Of a DNA stretch of 49,407 bases, positions 25,016 to 34,365 are shown in pieces. Each line of letters opens with the position of its first letter. Position 1 is the stretch's first letter. The stretch spans positions 1 to 49,407 of the forward strand of contig NZ_VRUU01000030.1 in assembly GCF_008039875.1 (NCBI RefSeq), given 5' to 3'. A program made the position numbers and the translations under genes. Below the pieces are notes generated by a model. The model was given only the letters and a program-made list of their open reading frames with translations. It made no database searches and was not told the origin of the DNA. Source of the stretch: Methylobacterium sp. WL119 (lineage in GTDB: Bacteria; Pseudomonadota; Alphaproteobacteria; Rhizobiales; Beijerinckiaceae).

Positions 25016-25396
25016 TCAGGCCTTCTTGGCGGCTTTGGCCGCACTCTTCTTCGCGGCCGCCTTCTCGGCGACGGCCTTGTCGGCCGCCTTGTCTGCGGCC
25101 TTCTCCGCCGCCTTGGCCTTCGCGGCGGCCGCCTTCGTCAGCGGCTTCACCTCGGCGGCCTTGGCCTGCGCGTCGGCGGCCTCCTTGGCGAGCCGCAGCG
25201 CCCGCAGGCGGACTGTGCGCTCGTCGACGGCCTTGATCGAGGCGATGTGCTCCGCCATGGCCTGGGCGCCCTCGCGTTGCATGCGCTCGGCCCGTTCCGC
25301 GCGCTCGGCCCGCTCCTCGGCCTTGTGCTTGGCTTCCTCTTCCGGCGTCCGGACTTCGTCCTCGGCGTCCGCGCCCGTATCGATCTCGTCGCTCAT
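25016..25396 (-). CDS. Lys/Ala-rich low-complexity protein
   Basis: A 126-residue protein not recognised as a known family. The N-terminal part is acidic (SDEIDTGADAEDEVRTPEEE) followed by a probable coiled coil with repeating AERAERAERM. The second half is a Lys/Ala-rich tail resembling the H1-like tails of nucleoid proteins. Two adjacent ATG codons are available (25399 and 25396); the second is preferred because AAAGGA lies five bases ahead of it. It precedes the BrnA-like gene by nine bases, so both are probably co-transcribed. A DNA-binding or nucleoid role is inference from composition. Confidence 0.6.
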   Translation of the reverse strand: MSDEIDTGADAEDEVRTPEEEAKHKAEERAERAERAERMQREGAQAMAEHIASIKAVDERTVRLRALRLAKEAADAQAKAAEVKPLTKAAAAKAKAAEKAADKAADKAVAEKAAAKKSAAKAAKKA

Positions 25397-25399
25397 CAT

Positions 25400-25723
25400 A
25401 TTCCTTTCGTCCCGTCCGGGTCCCGTCACGACAAGGGCGCTCCACGCTCCGCAGGAGGGCGCCGTTGCGTCGGGATGGGCAGGCTCGGCGCAACCCGAGG
25501 ACAGGTGGGCGGCCGGTTCGCATCGTCTCCGCCGATCCACCGCGAACCCGTCGCGGCGTGCGGAACGAGTGATTGTGTAGCACGCCGGAGGCCCCGATGG
25601 CGAATGCCGCGGCCTGGTCGAAGGCAAGTCACGGCGACTTTTCCCGTGCAGCCGTAGCCTAACCTTCGACGAACGAACGTATGACCGCCGGCGGCACCTT
25701 CCGCCGGCGGCTCGGACGTCGGT
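25400..25723. other. Intergenic region downstream of tonB
   Basis: About 325 bases between the tonB stop and the start of the Lys/Ala-rich gene. It holds the promoter of that gene and a strong hairpin next to tonB (see the terminator entry). Reading frames across it have no family character. Nothing else was recognised. Confidence 0.5.
25685..25710 (-). terminator. Hairpin after tonB
   Basis: Two copies of the self-complementary CCGCCGGCGG separated by six bases can pair into a 10-base-pair stem, 14 bases beyond the tonB stop. The bases that follow on the minus strand are moderately T-rich (TCATACGTTCGTTCG) rather than a clean T-run, so terminator function is likely but not certain. Confidence 0.5.
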
Positions 25724-26749
25724 TCAGCGCACGCGATAATTGAGCGGGATCGTCACCGACAGGCTCGACTGGGTCACGCCGGCGGGCGCCGCCGGCAGGC
25801 TCCCGCGCACGGCGCCGAGCGCCGCGCTGTCGATCTGGCTGACGCCGCTGCTGCGCGCGAGGCCGGCGCTCGTCACCTGGCCGGACCGCAGCACGGTGAA
25901 GCGCACCATCGCCGTGCCGCCGGCCGTGCCGCTCGCGGCACCCGGGTTCATCCGGCCATGGATCGCCGAGCTGATCGCCCCGGTCCATTGCCGCATGGCG
26001 CTCGGATCGCTCCCGGCCGAGGCTCGGCCCGACGCGTTCTCGCGTGAGGACGATGCGGAACTCCGGCTCTCGGCGCCCGCGCGGGCCTGGGCCTGCTTCG
26101 CCTTGGCCTCGCGGGCGGCCTTGGCCTTCGCCTCGCGGACCGCCTCCTTGCGCTCCTCGATGGCCTCGCGGCGGGCCTCCTCGAGCTCTTCCCGGCGCTT
26201 CTGCGCCCGGAGCTTCGCCTCGCGCTCGGCCTTGAGCTTGGCGAGGTCGACCTTCGGCTTTTGCGGCTCGGCCGGCTTCTCGGGCTCCGGCGCCTGCGCG
26301 ACCACCGGCGGCGGGGGCGCCAGCGGCTCGGCCTGCTCGGCCTGGGAGGTGATGATCTGGCTCTCGGGCTCGACCGCGACGGCGTCGGGCGGGACCTCCG
26401 CGACGGACGCGGGCGGCGGCGGCGCGACCACTGCCTCGTCGGGCTTCACCTCGGCCACCTCCGGCGGCGGCTTAATCGGCTCCGCCTCGGCCGGGTCCTC
26501 GACCGGCTTGGTTTCCGGCGGAGCGGCTTCGCTCGCCTGGGTCTCGCTCGGCGCCTGCGTGTCCGCGTCGGTCATCAGCGGGGCAAGGTCGATCGAGATC
26601 TGCTGCTCGCCGGGGGGAGCCGGCGGGGTCAGCTTGAACAGGGCGAGGCCGGCCAGCGCGCCGAGATGCAGCACGAGCGCGACGAGGAAGGCGGGCACGA
26701 GCCCGGACGTGCGGGATTCGGGAGCCCCGGTGTCGGCGATGACGGACAT
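25724..26749 (-). CDS. TonB/TolA-type energy-transducing protein
   Basis: A 341-residue periplasm-spanning protein anchored by one N-terminal helix (about residues 17–40, VPAFLVALVLHLGALAGLAL). It continues with a Pro/Ala/Glu-rich extended region (about 45–160) and a long charged helix of Lys/Arg/Glu/Ala repeats (about 165–230), which recalls TolA. A TonB-type C-terminal domain (about 250–341) includes the GTAMVRFTVLRSGQVTSA and SLPAAPAG segments. It couples the proton-driven ExbB/ExbD motor to outer-membrane receptors. Its start lies three bases after the exbD stop, so the two are co-translated. The helix favours a TolA-like shape, but the C-terminal domain and the absence of tolB and pal favour a TonB function. 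Confidence 0.82.
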   Translation of the reverse strand: MSVIADTGAPESRTSGLVPAFLVALVLHLGALAGLALFKLTPPAPPGEQQISIDLAPLMTDADTQAPSETQASEAAPPETKPVEDPAEAEPIKPPPEVAEVKPDEAVVAPPPPASVAEVPPDAVAVEPESQIITSQAEQAEPLAPPPPVVAQAPEPEKPAEPQKPKVDLAKLKAEREAKLRAQKRREELEEARREAIEERKEAVREAKAKAAREAKAKQAQARAGAESRSSASSSRENASGRASAGSDPSAMRQWTGAISSAIHGRMNPGAASGTAGGTAMVRFTVLRSGQVTSAGLARSSGVSQIDSAALGAVRGSLPAAPAGVTQSSLSVTIPLNYRVR

Positions 26750-26752
26750 GGC

Positions 26753-27250
<498 letters not shown>

Positions 27251-27364
27251 GCGGCGTCCTCCGGGATCGGCGGCCCGGCCCTCGAGGGCGGCCGCTGCGG
27301 GAATGGAAGGCCCGGCCGCCCTTCGCGGGGTCGGGCTCGCGCATCGTGAGATCGCCGGGGGGCG

Positions 27365-28054
<690 letters not shown>

Positions 28055-28175
28055 TGCGGGTTCCCTCGGGTGTCATTCGGATGCGGCAACGGCCGCGGGC
28101 CGGCCGGCGGCGCGGGGCCGTCGGGCGGGTCGGTTCTCACGAGGTCTCGCCGGCGTGCCCGCCTGCGAGGTCGGC

Positions 28176-28682
28176 TCAGCGATCGAACGGGACGTTCGCC
28201 TTGGTCTCGGTCTCGGTGCGCTCCAGGCAGGATTCGCGGGTGACGTCCCCGCCCTCGCAGGCGAGCACGTCGCTGAGCAGCACGCGGCTCAGCTTCGGGC
28301 ACGCGATCCCGGGGAAGTTGAAGATCTTGACGGTGGTCTTGCGGGCGGGGATCGGGCCGAGCTCGGCGGCGACCCGCTTCTGCGCGATCCCGTCGGTGTC
28401 GAAGGCGAACAGGTCGAGCTTGTAGGATTTCAGGGCCGTCCCACGGCTGTTGTCGACGACGATGGTCGCGCGGCACGAATCGTCGGCGGGCTCGAGCCGG
28501 TTGAGCTGGAGCTTGATCGGCGCGGCCTTGTCGGCGGATCCGGCGTCCTGCGCCGTCGCCGACACGACGAGCGAGGCCGCCAGCACGAGCGACAGCCCGG
28601 CACTGGCCGCCGTGTCGAGCGCGAGGCGCCCGATCCGGCGCCGGTAGAGCGGGACGCCTCGCCCGAGCATCTGTTCAGCCAT
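28176..28682 (-). CDS. Unknown secreted protein upstream of exbB
   Basis: A 168-residue protein not recognised as a named family. The N-terminus is a signal peptide or anchor: a basic stretch (YRRRIGR) then a hydrophobic core (AGLSLVLAASLVVSATA) with a likely cleavage after ATA. The mature part has four cysteines (in DSCRAT, GIACPK, LACEGG and ESCLER), enough for two disulfides. It seems to be a small periplasmic beta-rich protein. It is first in the run leading to exbB, 121 bases ahead, so a role with the TonB system is possible but unproven. An ATG at 28697 is also in frame, but its GGAGG touches the codon, so 28682 is preferred. Confidence 0.65.
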   Translation of the reverse strand: MAEQMLGRGVPLYRRRIGRLALDTAASAGLSLVLAASLVVSATAQDAGSADKAAPIKLQLNRLEPADDSCRATIVVDNSRGTALKSYKLDLFAFDTDGIAQKRVAAELGPIPARKTTVKIFNFPGIACPKLSRVLLSDVLACEGGDVTRESCLERTETETKANVPFDR

Positions 28683-28785
28683 CGACTCGCTTTCCATCCT
28701 CCGCCCCGCGGCGGTCTCCCGGCGCCCTGCACCGCATCGATCTCGTTCGCCCCGAAAGGATCCGGTCGGGTCCGGCTCCGTCCGG

Positions 28786-29277
28786 TCAGTGCAGGGCCGC
28801 ACCGTCCGGCCGGCGCTTCGAGGCTCCGAGACGCCCCGCGGCCTCGTCGATCGGCCCGACCGCCGCACGCAGCGCGGCGACGAGGCGCGGCGCTTCGGGC
28901 CGGCCGGTGATCGCGGCCGCGCCGCGCTCGACCTCGCCCCAGAGCCTGCGCCGGCCGCGCCCGATCAGGCCGACCAGCGCGCATTCGTGCCCGGTCAGCC
29001 GGCAGCAGGTCGCCTGCATGAACGGCCCGTCATCGGCCCGCTCGGCGCGCAGCGCGCGGACGACCCCGACGATCCCGGAGACGAAGCGGCCGCCGGCCTC
29101 GGCGCCGAGGAGCGTCTCCGCACCGTCGAACGCCGCATCCCAGCATGCGATGTCCCGCGTCATGTAGCCCGCGGCCACGAACCGGGCGACCGAGAGCGCC
29201 AGCACCTCCGCGTCGTCGCCGCAGACCTCCGCCACCCGCGGCATCGGCGCATGCTTCGACAGGATCGGTGCGGACAT
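28786..29277 (-). CDS. Conserved hypothetical Cys-containing protein
   Basis: A 163-residue cytoplasmic protein with no recognised family. It is mostly alpha-helical in appearance, with two central helices around VLALSVARFVAAGY and GRFVSGIVGVVRALRAER, and a cysteine cluster QATCCRLTGHECALV near residue 95 that could bind a metal. The start at 29277 is chosen because GGAGG lies four bases upstream; a longer reading frame to 29370 lacks such a site. It is divergent from the small heat shock gene. A stress or regulatory function would be guesswork. Confidence 0.55.
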   Translation of the reverse strand: MSAPILSKHAPMPRVAEVCGDDAEVLALSVARFVAAGYMTRDIACWDAAFDGAETLLGAEAGGRFVSGIVGVVRALRAERADDGPFMQATCCRLTGHECALVGLIGRGRRRLWGEVERGAAAITGRPEAPRLVAALRAAVGPIDEAAGRLGASKRRPDGAALH

Positions 29278-29653
29278 TCGGCCTCCGGAAAGTGCCTGCC
29301 GCACCGCCTCGTCACGCTGAAACGGGCCGCACTGTGCCTGCGGGGCGGAAGTATCCGAGGTGGAGGGCAAGGATCAAGAGCACGCCCGAAAATCAGAGCG
29401 GTTCCAAACTGTTACGAATACATCCCTGCTCTCGGCCGTCGTCTGTTGCCGAAAGATCCCGCCGTCCGTTGCCGCTTCTGCCCGTGCGTCCCGCCTTCGG
29501 CGCGGCGCGGCGTCCCTTGATGGGCCGGGTCGCCTCGTCCATATCTTGGCGTGCCGGGCCGCTGGGCCGGAAGGGGCGCTGCCGCCAGCGGGCCCCGCGA
29601 CGAGGCGCCCACCGGCATTCGGGCACGGGGCCTCCACAGGGGTGTTGCCGCCG
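29278..29653. promoter_or_regulatory. Intergenic region upstream of hsp20
   Basis: About 376 bases between divergent genes. CTTGATG at 29516–29522 and CCATATC at 29539–29545, 16 bases apart, resemble a heat-shock (sigma-32) promoter and would give a leader of roughly 100 bases. In that leader CCTC near 29632 can pair with the AGGGG just before the start codon, giving a possible structure over the ribosome-binding region. Both assignments are by eye only. Reading frames here have no family character. Confidence 0.35.
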
Positions 29654-30082
29654 ATGACCCGTCCATCTCCGTTCGGACACCCGTTCCTGCTCGGGTTCGA
29701 CGAGATCGAGCAGGCCCTCGACCGGGTCTCCAAGGCCGCCAACGACGGCTACCCGCCCTATAACATCGAGCGTCTGGCCCGCACCGACCGGGAGCCGGAC
29801 CGCCTGCGGATCACCCTGGCGGTGGCCGGCTTCACGCGCGACCAGCTCGACGTGATGCTGGAGGAGAACCAGCTGATCGTCCGCGGCCGTCAGGTCGACG
29901 ACAAGGAGCGGCTGTTCCTCCACCGGGGCATCGCGGCGCGGCAGTTCCAGCGCGCGTTCCTGCTGGCCGACGGGATGGAGGTGCTCGGCGCCGACCTGTC
30001 GAACGGGCTGCTCTCGATCGATCTGGCCCGGCCCGAGCCCGAGCGGGTGGTGCGCCGCATCGCCATCCTCGAGCGCGATTGA
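29654..30082 (+). CDS. Small heat shock protein, Hsp20 family
   Basis: A 142-residue ATP-independent chaperone. The N-terminal arm (PFLLGFDEIEQALDRVSKA, then YPPYNIERL) and the alpha-crystallin domain (LRITLAVAGFTRDQLDVMLEE, LIVRGRQ, FLHRGIAARQFQRAFLL, LSNGLLSIDL) are typical of class A rhizobial small heat shock proteins (IbpA-like). It prevents aggregation of unfolded proteins until DnaK can refold them. A DUF1150 gene follows 111 bases later, the usual alphaproteobacterial arrangement. Upstream sequence suggests heat control, but this is inference. Confidence 0.93.
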   Translation: MTRPSPFGHPFLLGFDEIEQALDRVSKAANDGYPPYNIERLARTDREPDRLRITLAVAGFTRDQLDVMLEENQLIVRGRQVDDKERLFLHRGIAARQFQRAFLLADGMEVLGADLSNGLLSIDLARPEPERVVRRIAILERD

Positions 30083-30193
30083 TCCGCGGGAAAAGCACCC
30101 CACATCAGGATCAGGCCCACGATCGCCGGATCGGTTCGATCAAGACGGGATCGTTTCCGGGCCGATTGCTCTGCCTCGAAAGGAGGGCACGAC

Positions 30194-30478
30194 ATGACCG
30201 ACCTCAACACCTCGCCGCTGACGGCCGCCGACCTCGATCCGGCCGAATTCAACGCCGCCGACCTCGCGGCCCTGGGCGAAGGGCACATCGCCTACGTCCG
30301 CTCGATCCGCTCCGACGAGGTGATGCGGCTGTTCCCGCAGGCGCCGCAGCTGACGCCCGGCCTCGACCTGTTCGCGCTCCTGTCGGCCAGCGGCGCGCCG
30401 ATCCTGCTCGCGGACTCGCGCGAGGTGATCCTCGCCAACGCCGCCGAGCACGACCTCTTCCCGGTCAGCCTGCACTAG
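30194..30478 (+). CDS. DUF1150 family protein
   Basis: A 94-residue DUF1150 protein with the typical core LGEGHIAYVRSIRSDEVMRLFP and the ending ASGAPILLADSREVILANA. The family is commonly found next to hsp20 genes in alphaproteobacteria, but its molecular role is not established. A good ribosome-binding site (GAAAGGAGG, 30178–30186) lies ahead of the ATG. Its 3' end overlaps the convergent hydrolase gene by 14 bases. Probably co-transcribed with hsp20. Confidence 0.92.
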   Translation: MTDLNTSPLTAADLDPAEFNAADLAALGEGHIAYVRSIRSDEVMRLFPQAPQLTPGLDLFALLSASGAPILLADSREVILANAAEHDLFPVSLH

Positions 30479-31256
30479 CCGGTCTCGCCATCTCCGCCAC
30501 CGCCGAGAGCAGCCGCGCGATATCCTGCGGCCGCGACAGGCGGTGGTCGCCGTCCGCGATCAGCGTGAGGACCGTGCCCGCCGCCGGCAGCCGGTCCAGG
30601 ATGCGGAAGGCGTGGGCGTGCGGCACGTCCGGATCGTTCATTCCCTGGAGGACGTGGACCGGGCAGCGCAGGTCGAGGGCGCCGGTCAGCAGGCGGTTGC
30701 GCCGGCCATCCTCGATCAGCGCCATGGTGATCGCGTCGGGCTCGGGCGCGTAGGCGCTCTGGCGCAGCCAGACGCCGTCCTGCTCCAGCGTGCGGCGCAC
30801 CTCGGGCGGGAACCGATCCCACATCAGGTCCTCGGTGAAGTCGAGGGCCGGCGCGATCAGCACGAGGCCGGTCGGCGCCGGCGCCCCGCGCGCCGCGAGG
30901 TTTCGCGCCGCGAGGCAGGCGATCCATCCGCCCATCGAGGATCCGATCAGCACCGGCGCTTCCGGCGCGTGCGCGGCGAGCACGCCCTCGGCGTCGGCGA
31001 GCCAGGTCGAGATCGTGCAGGCCGAGAACTCGCCCTCGGATTCGCCGTGGCCGGAATAATCGAACCGCACGAAGCGCCGCCCCTCGGCGGCGGCCCAGGC
31101 GTCGACCGCCATCGCCTTGGTGGCGCCCATGTCCGAGCGGAAGCCTCCGAGCCAGACGATCACCGGACCCGCCCCGTCGCGCACGCGCACGGCGATCCGG
31201 CGTCGGTCAGCCCCTTCGCCGACGTCGACGTGCTCCAACGTCGTCCCGTCCCGCAT
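30465..31256 (-). CDS. Alpha/beta hydrolase
   Basis: A 263-residue alpha/beta-fold hydrolase. The nucleophile elbow is LIGSSMGGWIA (Ser), and the late NDPDVPHAHAF and ADGDHRLSRP segments supply the acid and the His of the triad. WLGGFRSDMGATKA near the oxyanion site and FDYSGHGESEGEF are typical of the ABHD10/carboxylesterase-like group. The substrate is unknown; small esters or thioesters are the usual ones. The gene is convergent with DUF1150 and divergent from the following glycosyltransferase gene. Confidence 0.88.
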   Translation of the reverse strand: MRDGTTLEHVDVGEGADRRRIAVRVRDGAGPVIVWLGGFRSDMGATKAMAVDAWAAAEGRRFVRFDYSGHGESEGEFSACTISTWLADAEGVLAAHAPEAPVLIGSSMGGWIACLAARNLAARGAPAPTGLVLIAPALDFTEDLMWDRFPPEVRRTLEQDGVWLRQSAYAPEPDAITMALIEDGRRNRLLTGALDLRCPVHVLQGMNDPDVPHAHAFRILDRLPAAGTVLTLIADGDHRLSRPQDIARLLSAVAEMARPASAG

Positions 31257-31413
31257 CCCACTCTCCCGATTCGCCCGGCCCGCGCGTTCCCGACCTGAAC
31301 GCCGCGTCTTCAGCCGCCGTTTACCAGACCGTAAAGCGTACCCGTGATCCTATGACAATGAACGCTTCCCTGCGGCCGCGGCCCGCCTGCGCCCTCTCGC
31401 CGCGCAGCCGCCG

Positions 31414-32643
31414 ATGAACGGCGATTCCCGTCCGTCGGTCGGCTTCCCCGGCGACGCGTCGCCGCTGGCCGGTGCCTGCGTCCTCCAGATCATTCCCGAG
31501 CTCGACGCCGGCGGTGCCGAGCGCACCACCGTCGACATCGCGGCCGGCCTCGCGGCGGCGGGTGCGCGTGCGCTGGTGGCGACGGAGGGCGGGCGCCTCG
31601 TCGGCGAGCTTCAGGCCAAGGGCGGCATCTGCCTGCCGTTCCCGGCGGCATCGAAGAACCCCGTCCAGATGGCCCTCAACGTCGGCCGCCTGGCGCGCCT
31701 GTGCCGGCGCGAGGGCGTGCAGATCATCCATGCGCGGTCCCGCGCCCCGGCCTGGGTCGCGCTCGGCGCCGCGCGACGGCTGAAGCTGCCCTTCGTTACG
31801 ACCTATCACGGCAGCTATTCCGGTCGTACCGGCGTGAAGGTGCTGTACAACTCGGTGATGGCGCGCGGCGACGTGGTGATCGCCAACTCGCACTACACCG
31901 CCGACCTGATCCGTCGCCTGCATGCCGAGCAGGCGGGCGACCGGGTTCAGGTGATCCACCGCGGAACCGACCTCTCCGCCTTCACTCCCGTCGCGGTCGG
32001 CGCCGCGCGGGTCGAGGCGTTGCGCCGCGTCTGGGGCGTCGCCCCGCACGAGCGCGTCGTCCTGCTGGCGGCCCGCCTCACCGCGTGGAAGGGCCAGCGC
32101 ATCCTGATCGAGGCGGCGGCGCTGATGCGTGCGCAGGGCGTCGCCGACTTCGCCATCGTGCTCGCGGGCGACCCCCAAGGCAGGGTCGCCTACGAGCGCG
32201 AGCTCGACGCGCTGGTCGTGGCGCGCGGGCTCGAGGGAATCGTCCGCCGCGTCGGGCATTGCACCGACATGCCGGCGGCCTTCCGGGCCGCCTCGGTCGT
32301 CGCGGTGCCCTCCGTCGAGCCGGAGGCGTTCGGCCGTTCCGCCGTCGAGGCCCAGGCGCTCGGCACGCCGGTGGTGGTGTCCGATCTCGGCGCGGTCCCC
32401 GAAACCGTTTTGAGCCCGCCCGAAGTGTCGGCCGGCCAGCGCACCGGCTGGCGCGTTCCCGCCGGCGATGCGGCGGCGCTCGCGGCGGCACTCGGGGAGG
32501 CGCTGTCGCTCGGCGCCAGCGCGCGCGACGCGCTGGCCCGCCGCGAGCGCGCCCATGTGGAGGCGAACTTCTCTCTGGAGCGCATGGTCGGCGACACGCT
32601 GGCGATCTACGCCAAGCTGCTCGGCCGGTCGGAGCCCGCCTGA
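31414..32643 (+). CDS. Glycosyltransferase family 4
   Basis: A 409-residue GT-B glycosyltransferase. The N-terminal acceptor domain starts after residue 25 (VLQIIPELDAGGAERTTVD). The donor-binding C-terminal domain carries VVLLAARLTAWKGQRILIEA and the EPEAFGRSAVEAQALGTPVV segment with the E-x7-E motif that contacts the nucleotide-sugar. The family adds single sugars to lipopolysaccharide or exopolysaccharide on the cytoplasmic side. No membrane helix is seen. It is a lone gene, divergent from the hydrolase gene and followed at 236 bases by infC. Substrates unknown. The start has no strong ribosome-binding site. Confidence 0.88.
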   Translation: MNGDSRPSVGFPGDASPLAGACVLQIIPELDAGGAERTTVDIAAGLAAAGARALVATEGGRLVGELQAKGGICLPFPAASKNPVQMALNVGRLARLCRREGVQIIHARSRAPAWVALGAARRLKLPFVTTYHGSYSGRTGVKVLYNSVMARGDVVIANSHYTADLIRRLHAEQAGDRVQVIHRGTDLSAFTPVAVGAARVEALRRVWGVAPHERVVLLAARLTAWKGQRILIEAAALMRAQGVADFAIVLAGDPQGRVAYERELDALVVARGLEGIVRRVGHCTDMPAAFRAASVVAVPSVEPEAFGRSAVEAQALGTPVVVSDLGAVPETVLSPPEVSAGQRTGWRVPAGDAAALAAALGEALSLGASARDALARRERAHVEANFSLERMVGDTLAIYAKLLGRSEPA

Positions 32644-32865
32644 CCCCGCGTCGCGATGGGGGCTTGTTCTTTTGGCCCGCAAGCTTCACATCGGGGAAAA
32701 GGTTTTCGCATCGCGGGAGCCGGTATGGTTTTGCGTCGAGACGGCGGCATGTGTTGACTTGCCGCACGGTTCGGCCAAGGTAAGCTGTCCGGGATAGGCC
32801 GGAGCGATCGGTGGTCTGGGCAGCCTGGAACGGGATGCCAGGGGCCGCCGTTTCGTCGTTGCATC

Positions 32866-32870
32866 AGGAG
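32866..32870 (+). promoter_or_regulatory. Ribosome-binding site of infC
   Basis: AGGAG lies nine bases ahead of an ATT codon at 32880. The nearest in-frame ATG (32892) is 21 bases from this site and would remove conserved N-terminal residues. This spacing decides the ATT start of infC. Confidence 0.75.
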
Positions 32871-32879
32871 AACACCGCC

Positions 32880-33422
32880 ATTCGTAGACCCATGAGAGCC
32901 ATGCCGGCCCCGCAGAAGGACGGGCCTCGCGCCAACCGGGACATCCGCGGCGTGCGCGAAGTGCAGCTCATCGACGACACCGGCCAGAACCGGGGCGTCG
33001 TCGCCTTCTTCGATGCTCTGGCCCTGGCCGAAGAGGCCGGCCTCGACCTCGTCGAGATCGCACCGAACTCCGTTCCTCCCGTCTGCAAGCTGCTCGACTA
33101 CGGCCGCTTCCGCTTCAACGAACAGAAGAAGCAGAACGAGGCCCGCAAGCGGCAGAAAACGGTCGAGGTGAAGGAGATCAAGCTCCGCCCCGGCATCGAC
33201 AAGCACGACTACGACACCAAGATGAAGTCGGTGCAGCGCTTCTTCGAGGAGGGCGACAAGGTCAAGGTGACCCTGCGCTTCCGCGGTCGCGAGATGGCGC
33301 ACCAGGATATCGGCCTGCGCCTGCTCGAGCGGGTGAAGACCGAGACCGCCGAGATCGCCAAGGTGGAAAGCGAGCCGATGCTCGAAGGCCGCCAGATGAT
33401 CATGATCCTGGCACCGCGCTGA
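32880..33422 (+). CDS. infC: Translation initiation factor IF-3, AUU start
   Basis: A 180-residue IF-3, which binds the 30S subunit, checks the start codon and initiator tRNA and keeps the subunits apart. The N-terminal domain ([40 protein letters not shown]) and the C-terminal domain ([35 protein letters not shown]) are complete. The reading starts with [12 protein letters not shown] follows it, AGGAG is nine bases upstream, and other bacteria use the same rare codon so that IF-3 limits its own synthesis. In this window infC stands alone and is not linked to rpmI–rplT, which lie about 7 kb away on the other strand. A strong terminator follows. Confidence 0.95.
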   Translation: MRRPMRAMPAPQKDGPRANRDIRGVREVQLIDDTGQNRGVVAFFDALALAEEAGLDLVEIAPNSVPPVCKLLDYGRFRFNEQKKQNEARKRQKTVEVKEIKLRPGIDKHDYDTKMKSVQRFFEEGDKVKVTLRFRGREMAHQDIGLRLLERVKTETAEIAKVESEPMLEGRQMIMILAPR

Positions 33423-33450
33423 TCGCTCCGCCGAGGCCCGTGGAATTCCA

Positions 33451-33483
33451 AAACGCCGTCTCGCTCCGCGAGGCGGCGTTTTT
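33451..33483 (+). terminator. Rho-independent terminator of infC
   Basis: A 12-base-pair stem (AACGCCGTCTCG / CGAGGCGGCGTT, one G·U) with a five-base loop, followed by T residues, beginning about 30 bases after the infC stop. A good classical terminator; it separates infC from the ThiF/MoeB gene. Confidence 0.9.
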
Positions 33484-33579
33484 CATGATGCGGTCGCGCG
33501 TCGCCGTTCATCGGACACCATGCGCCTTTCACGGGCCGTCGCGCTTTCACCGGCCGGTCGCGCGGATTATCTGCTGCGC

Positions 33580-34365
33580 ATGGCCCTGACATCCGACGAG
33601 ATCGAACGCTACGCCCGCCACCTCGTGCTGCCGGAGATCGGCGGCCCCGGGCAGGGCAGGCTGAAGGCGGCGCGCGTGCTCGTGATCGGTGCCGGCGGGC
33701 TCGGCGCCCCGCTGATCCAGTACCTGGCCGCCGCCGGCATCGGCACGATCGGCATCGTCGACGACGACACGGTCTCGCTCTCGAACCTGCAGCGCCAGAT
33801 CATCCACGGCACACCGGATCTCGGCCGCCCGAAGGTCGAGAGCGCCGCGGACGCCGTCGCCCGCCTCAACCCGAACGTGACGGTGGTCGCCCATCCGATC
33901 CGGATCGATGCCGCATCCGCCGAAGCCTTGGCCGCCGCGTACGACGTCGTCGCCGACGGCTCGGACAACTTCGCGACCCGCTACGCCGTGTCCGACGCCT
34001 GCTACCGGGCGCGCCGCCCCTTGGTCACCGCCGCCCTCGGCCGTTTCGATGGCACGCTGACGACGATCCGCGCCCACGAGACCGGGCCGGACGGCGACCC
34101 GAACCCGACCTACCGCTGCCTGTTCCCGAACCCGCCGCCGCCCGGCACCGTGCCGCCCTGCGCGGAAGCCGGCGTGCTCGGGGCGCTCGCCGGCGTGATG
34201 GGCTCGCTGATGGCGATGGAGGTGATCCGCGCGGTGACCGGCTTCGGCGAGCCGCTGGTCGGGCGGCTGCTGATGGTCGATGCCCGCGCGATGCGGTTCG
34301 AGACCTTGGGCTACGCCTGGGACGAGGCGAACCCGCTCAGCGGCGCGGTGCCGTCACAAGCCTGA
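33580..34365 (+). CDS. ThiF/MoeB/HesA family adenylyltransferase
   Basis: A 261-residue E1-like enzyme that activates the C-terminal glycine of a small sulfur-carrier protein (MoaD or ThiS) with ATP, for molybdopterin or thiamine synthesis. The nucleotide-binding loop VLVIGAGGLGAPLIQYL, the DDDTVSLSNLQRQIIH segment and VADGSDNFATRY are typical. The cysteine-containing PPCAEAGVLGALAGVMGS segment matches the crossover loop. The usual C-terminal CxxC zinc site of MoeB is not present. The ATG at 33580 is preferred over 33520 because MALTSDEIERYARH is the family start. The 3' end overlaps the convergent DUF1186 gene by 12 bases. MoeB or ThiF cannot be told apart. Confidence 0.85.
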   Translation: MALTSDEIERYARHLVLPEIGGPGQGRLKAARVLVIGAGGLGAPLIQYLAAAGIGTIGIVDDDTVSLSNLQRQIIHGTPDLGRPKVESAADAVARLNPNVTVVAHPIRIDAASAEALAAAYDVVADGSDNFATRYAVSDACYRARRPLVTAALGRFDGTLTTIRAHETGPDGDPNPTYRCLFPNPPPPGTVPPCAEAGVLGALAGVMGSLMAMEVIRAVTGFGEPLVGRLLMVDARAMRFETLGYAWDEANPLSGAVPSQA

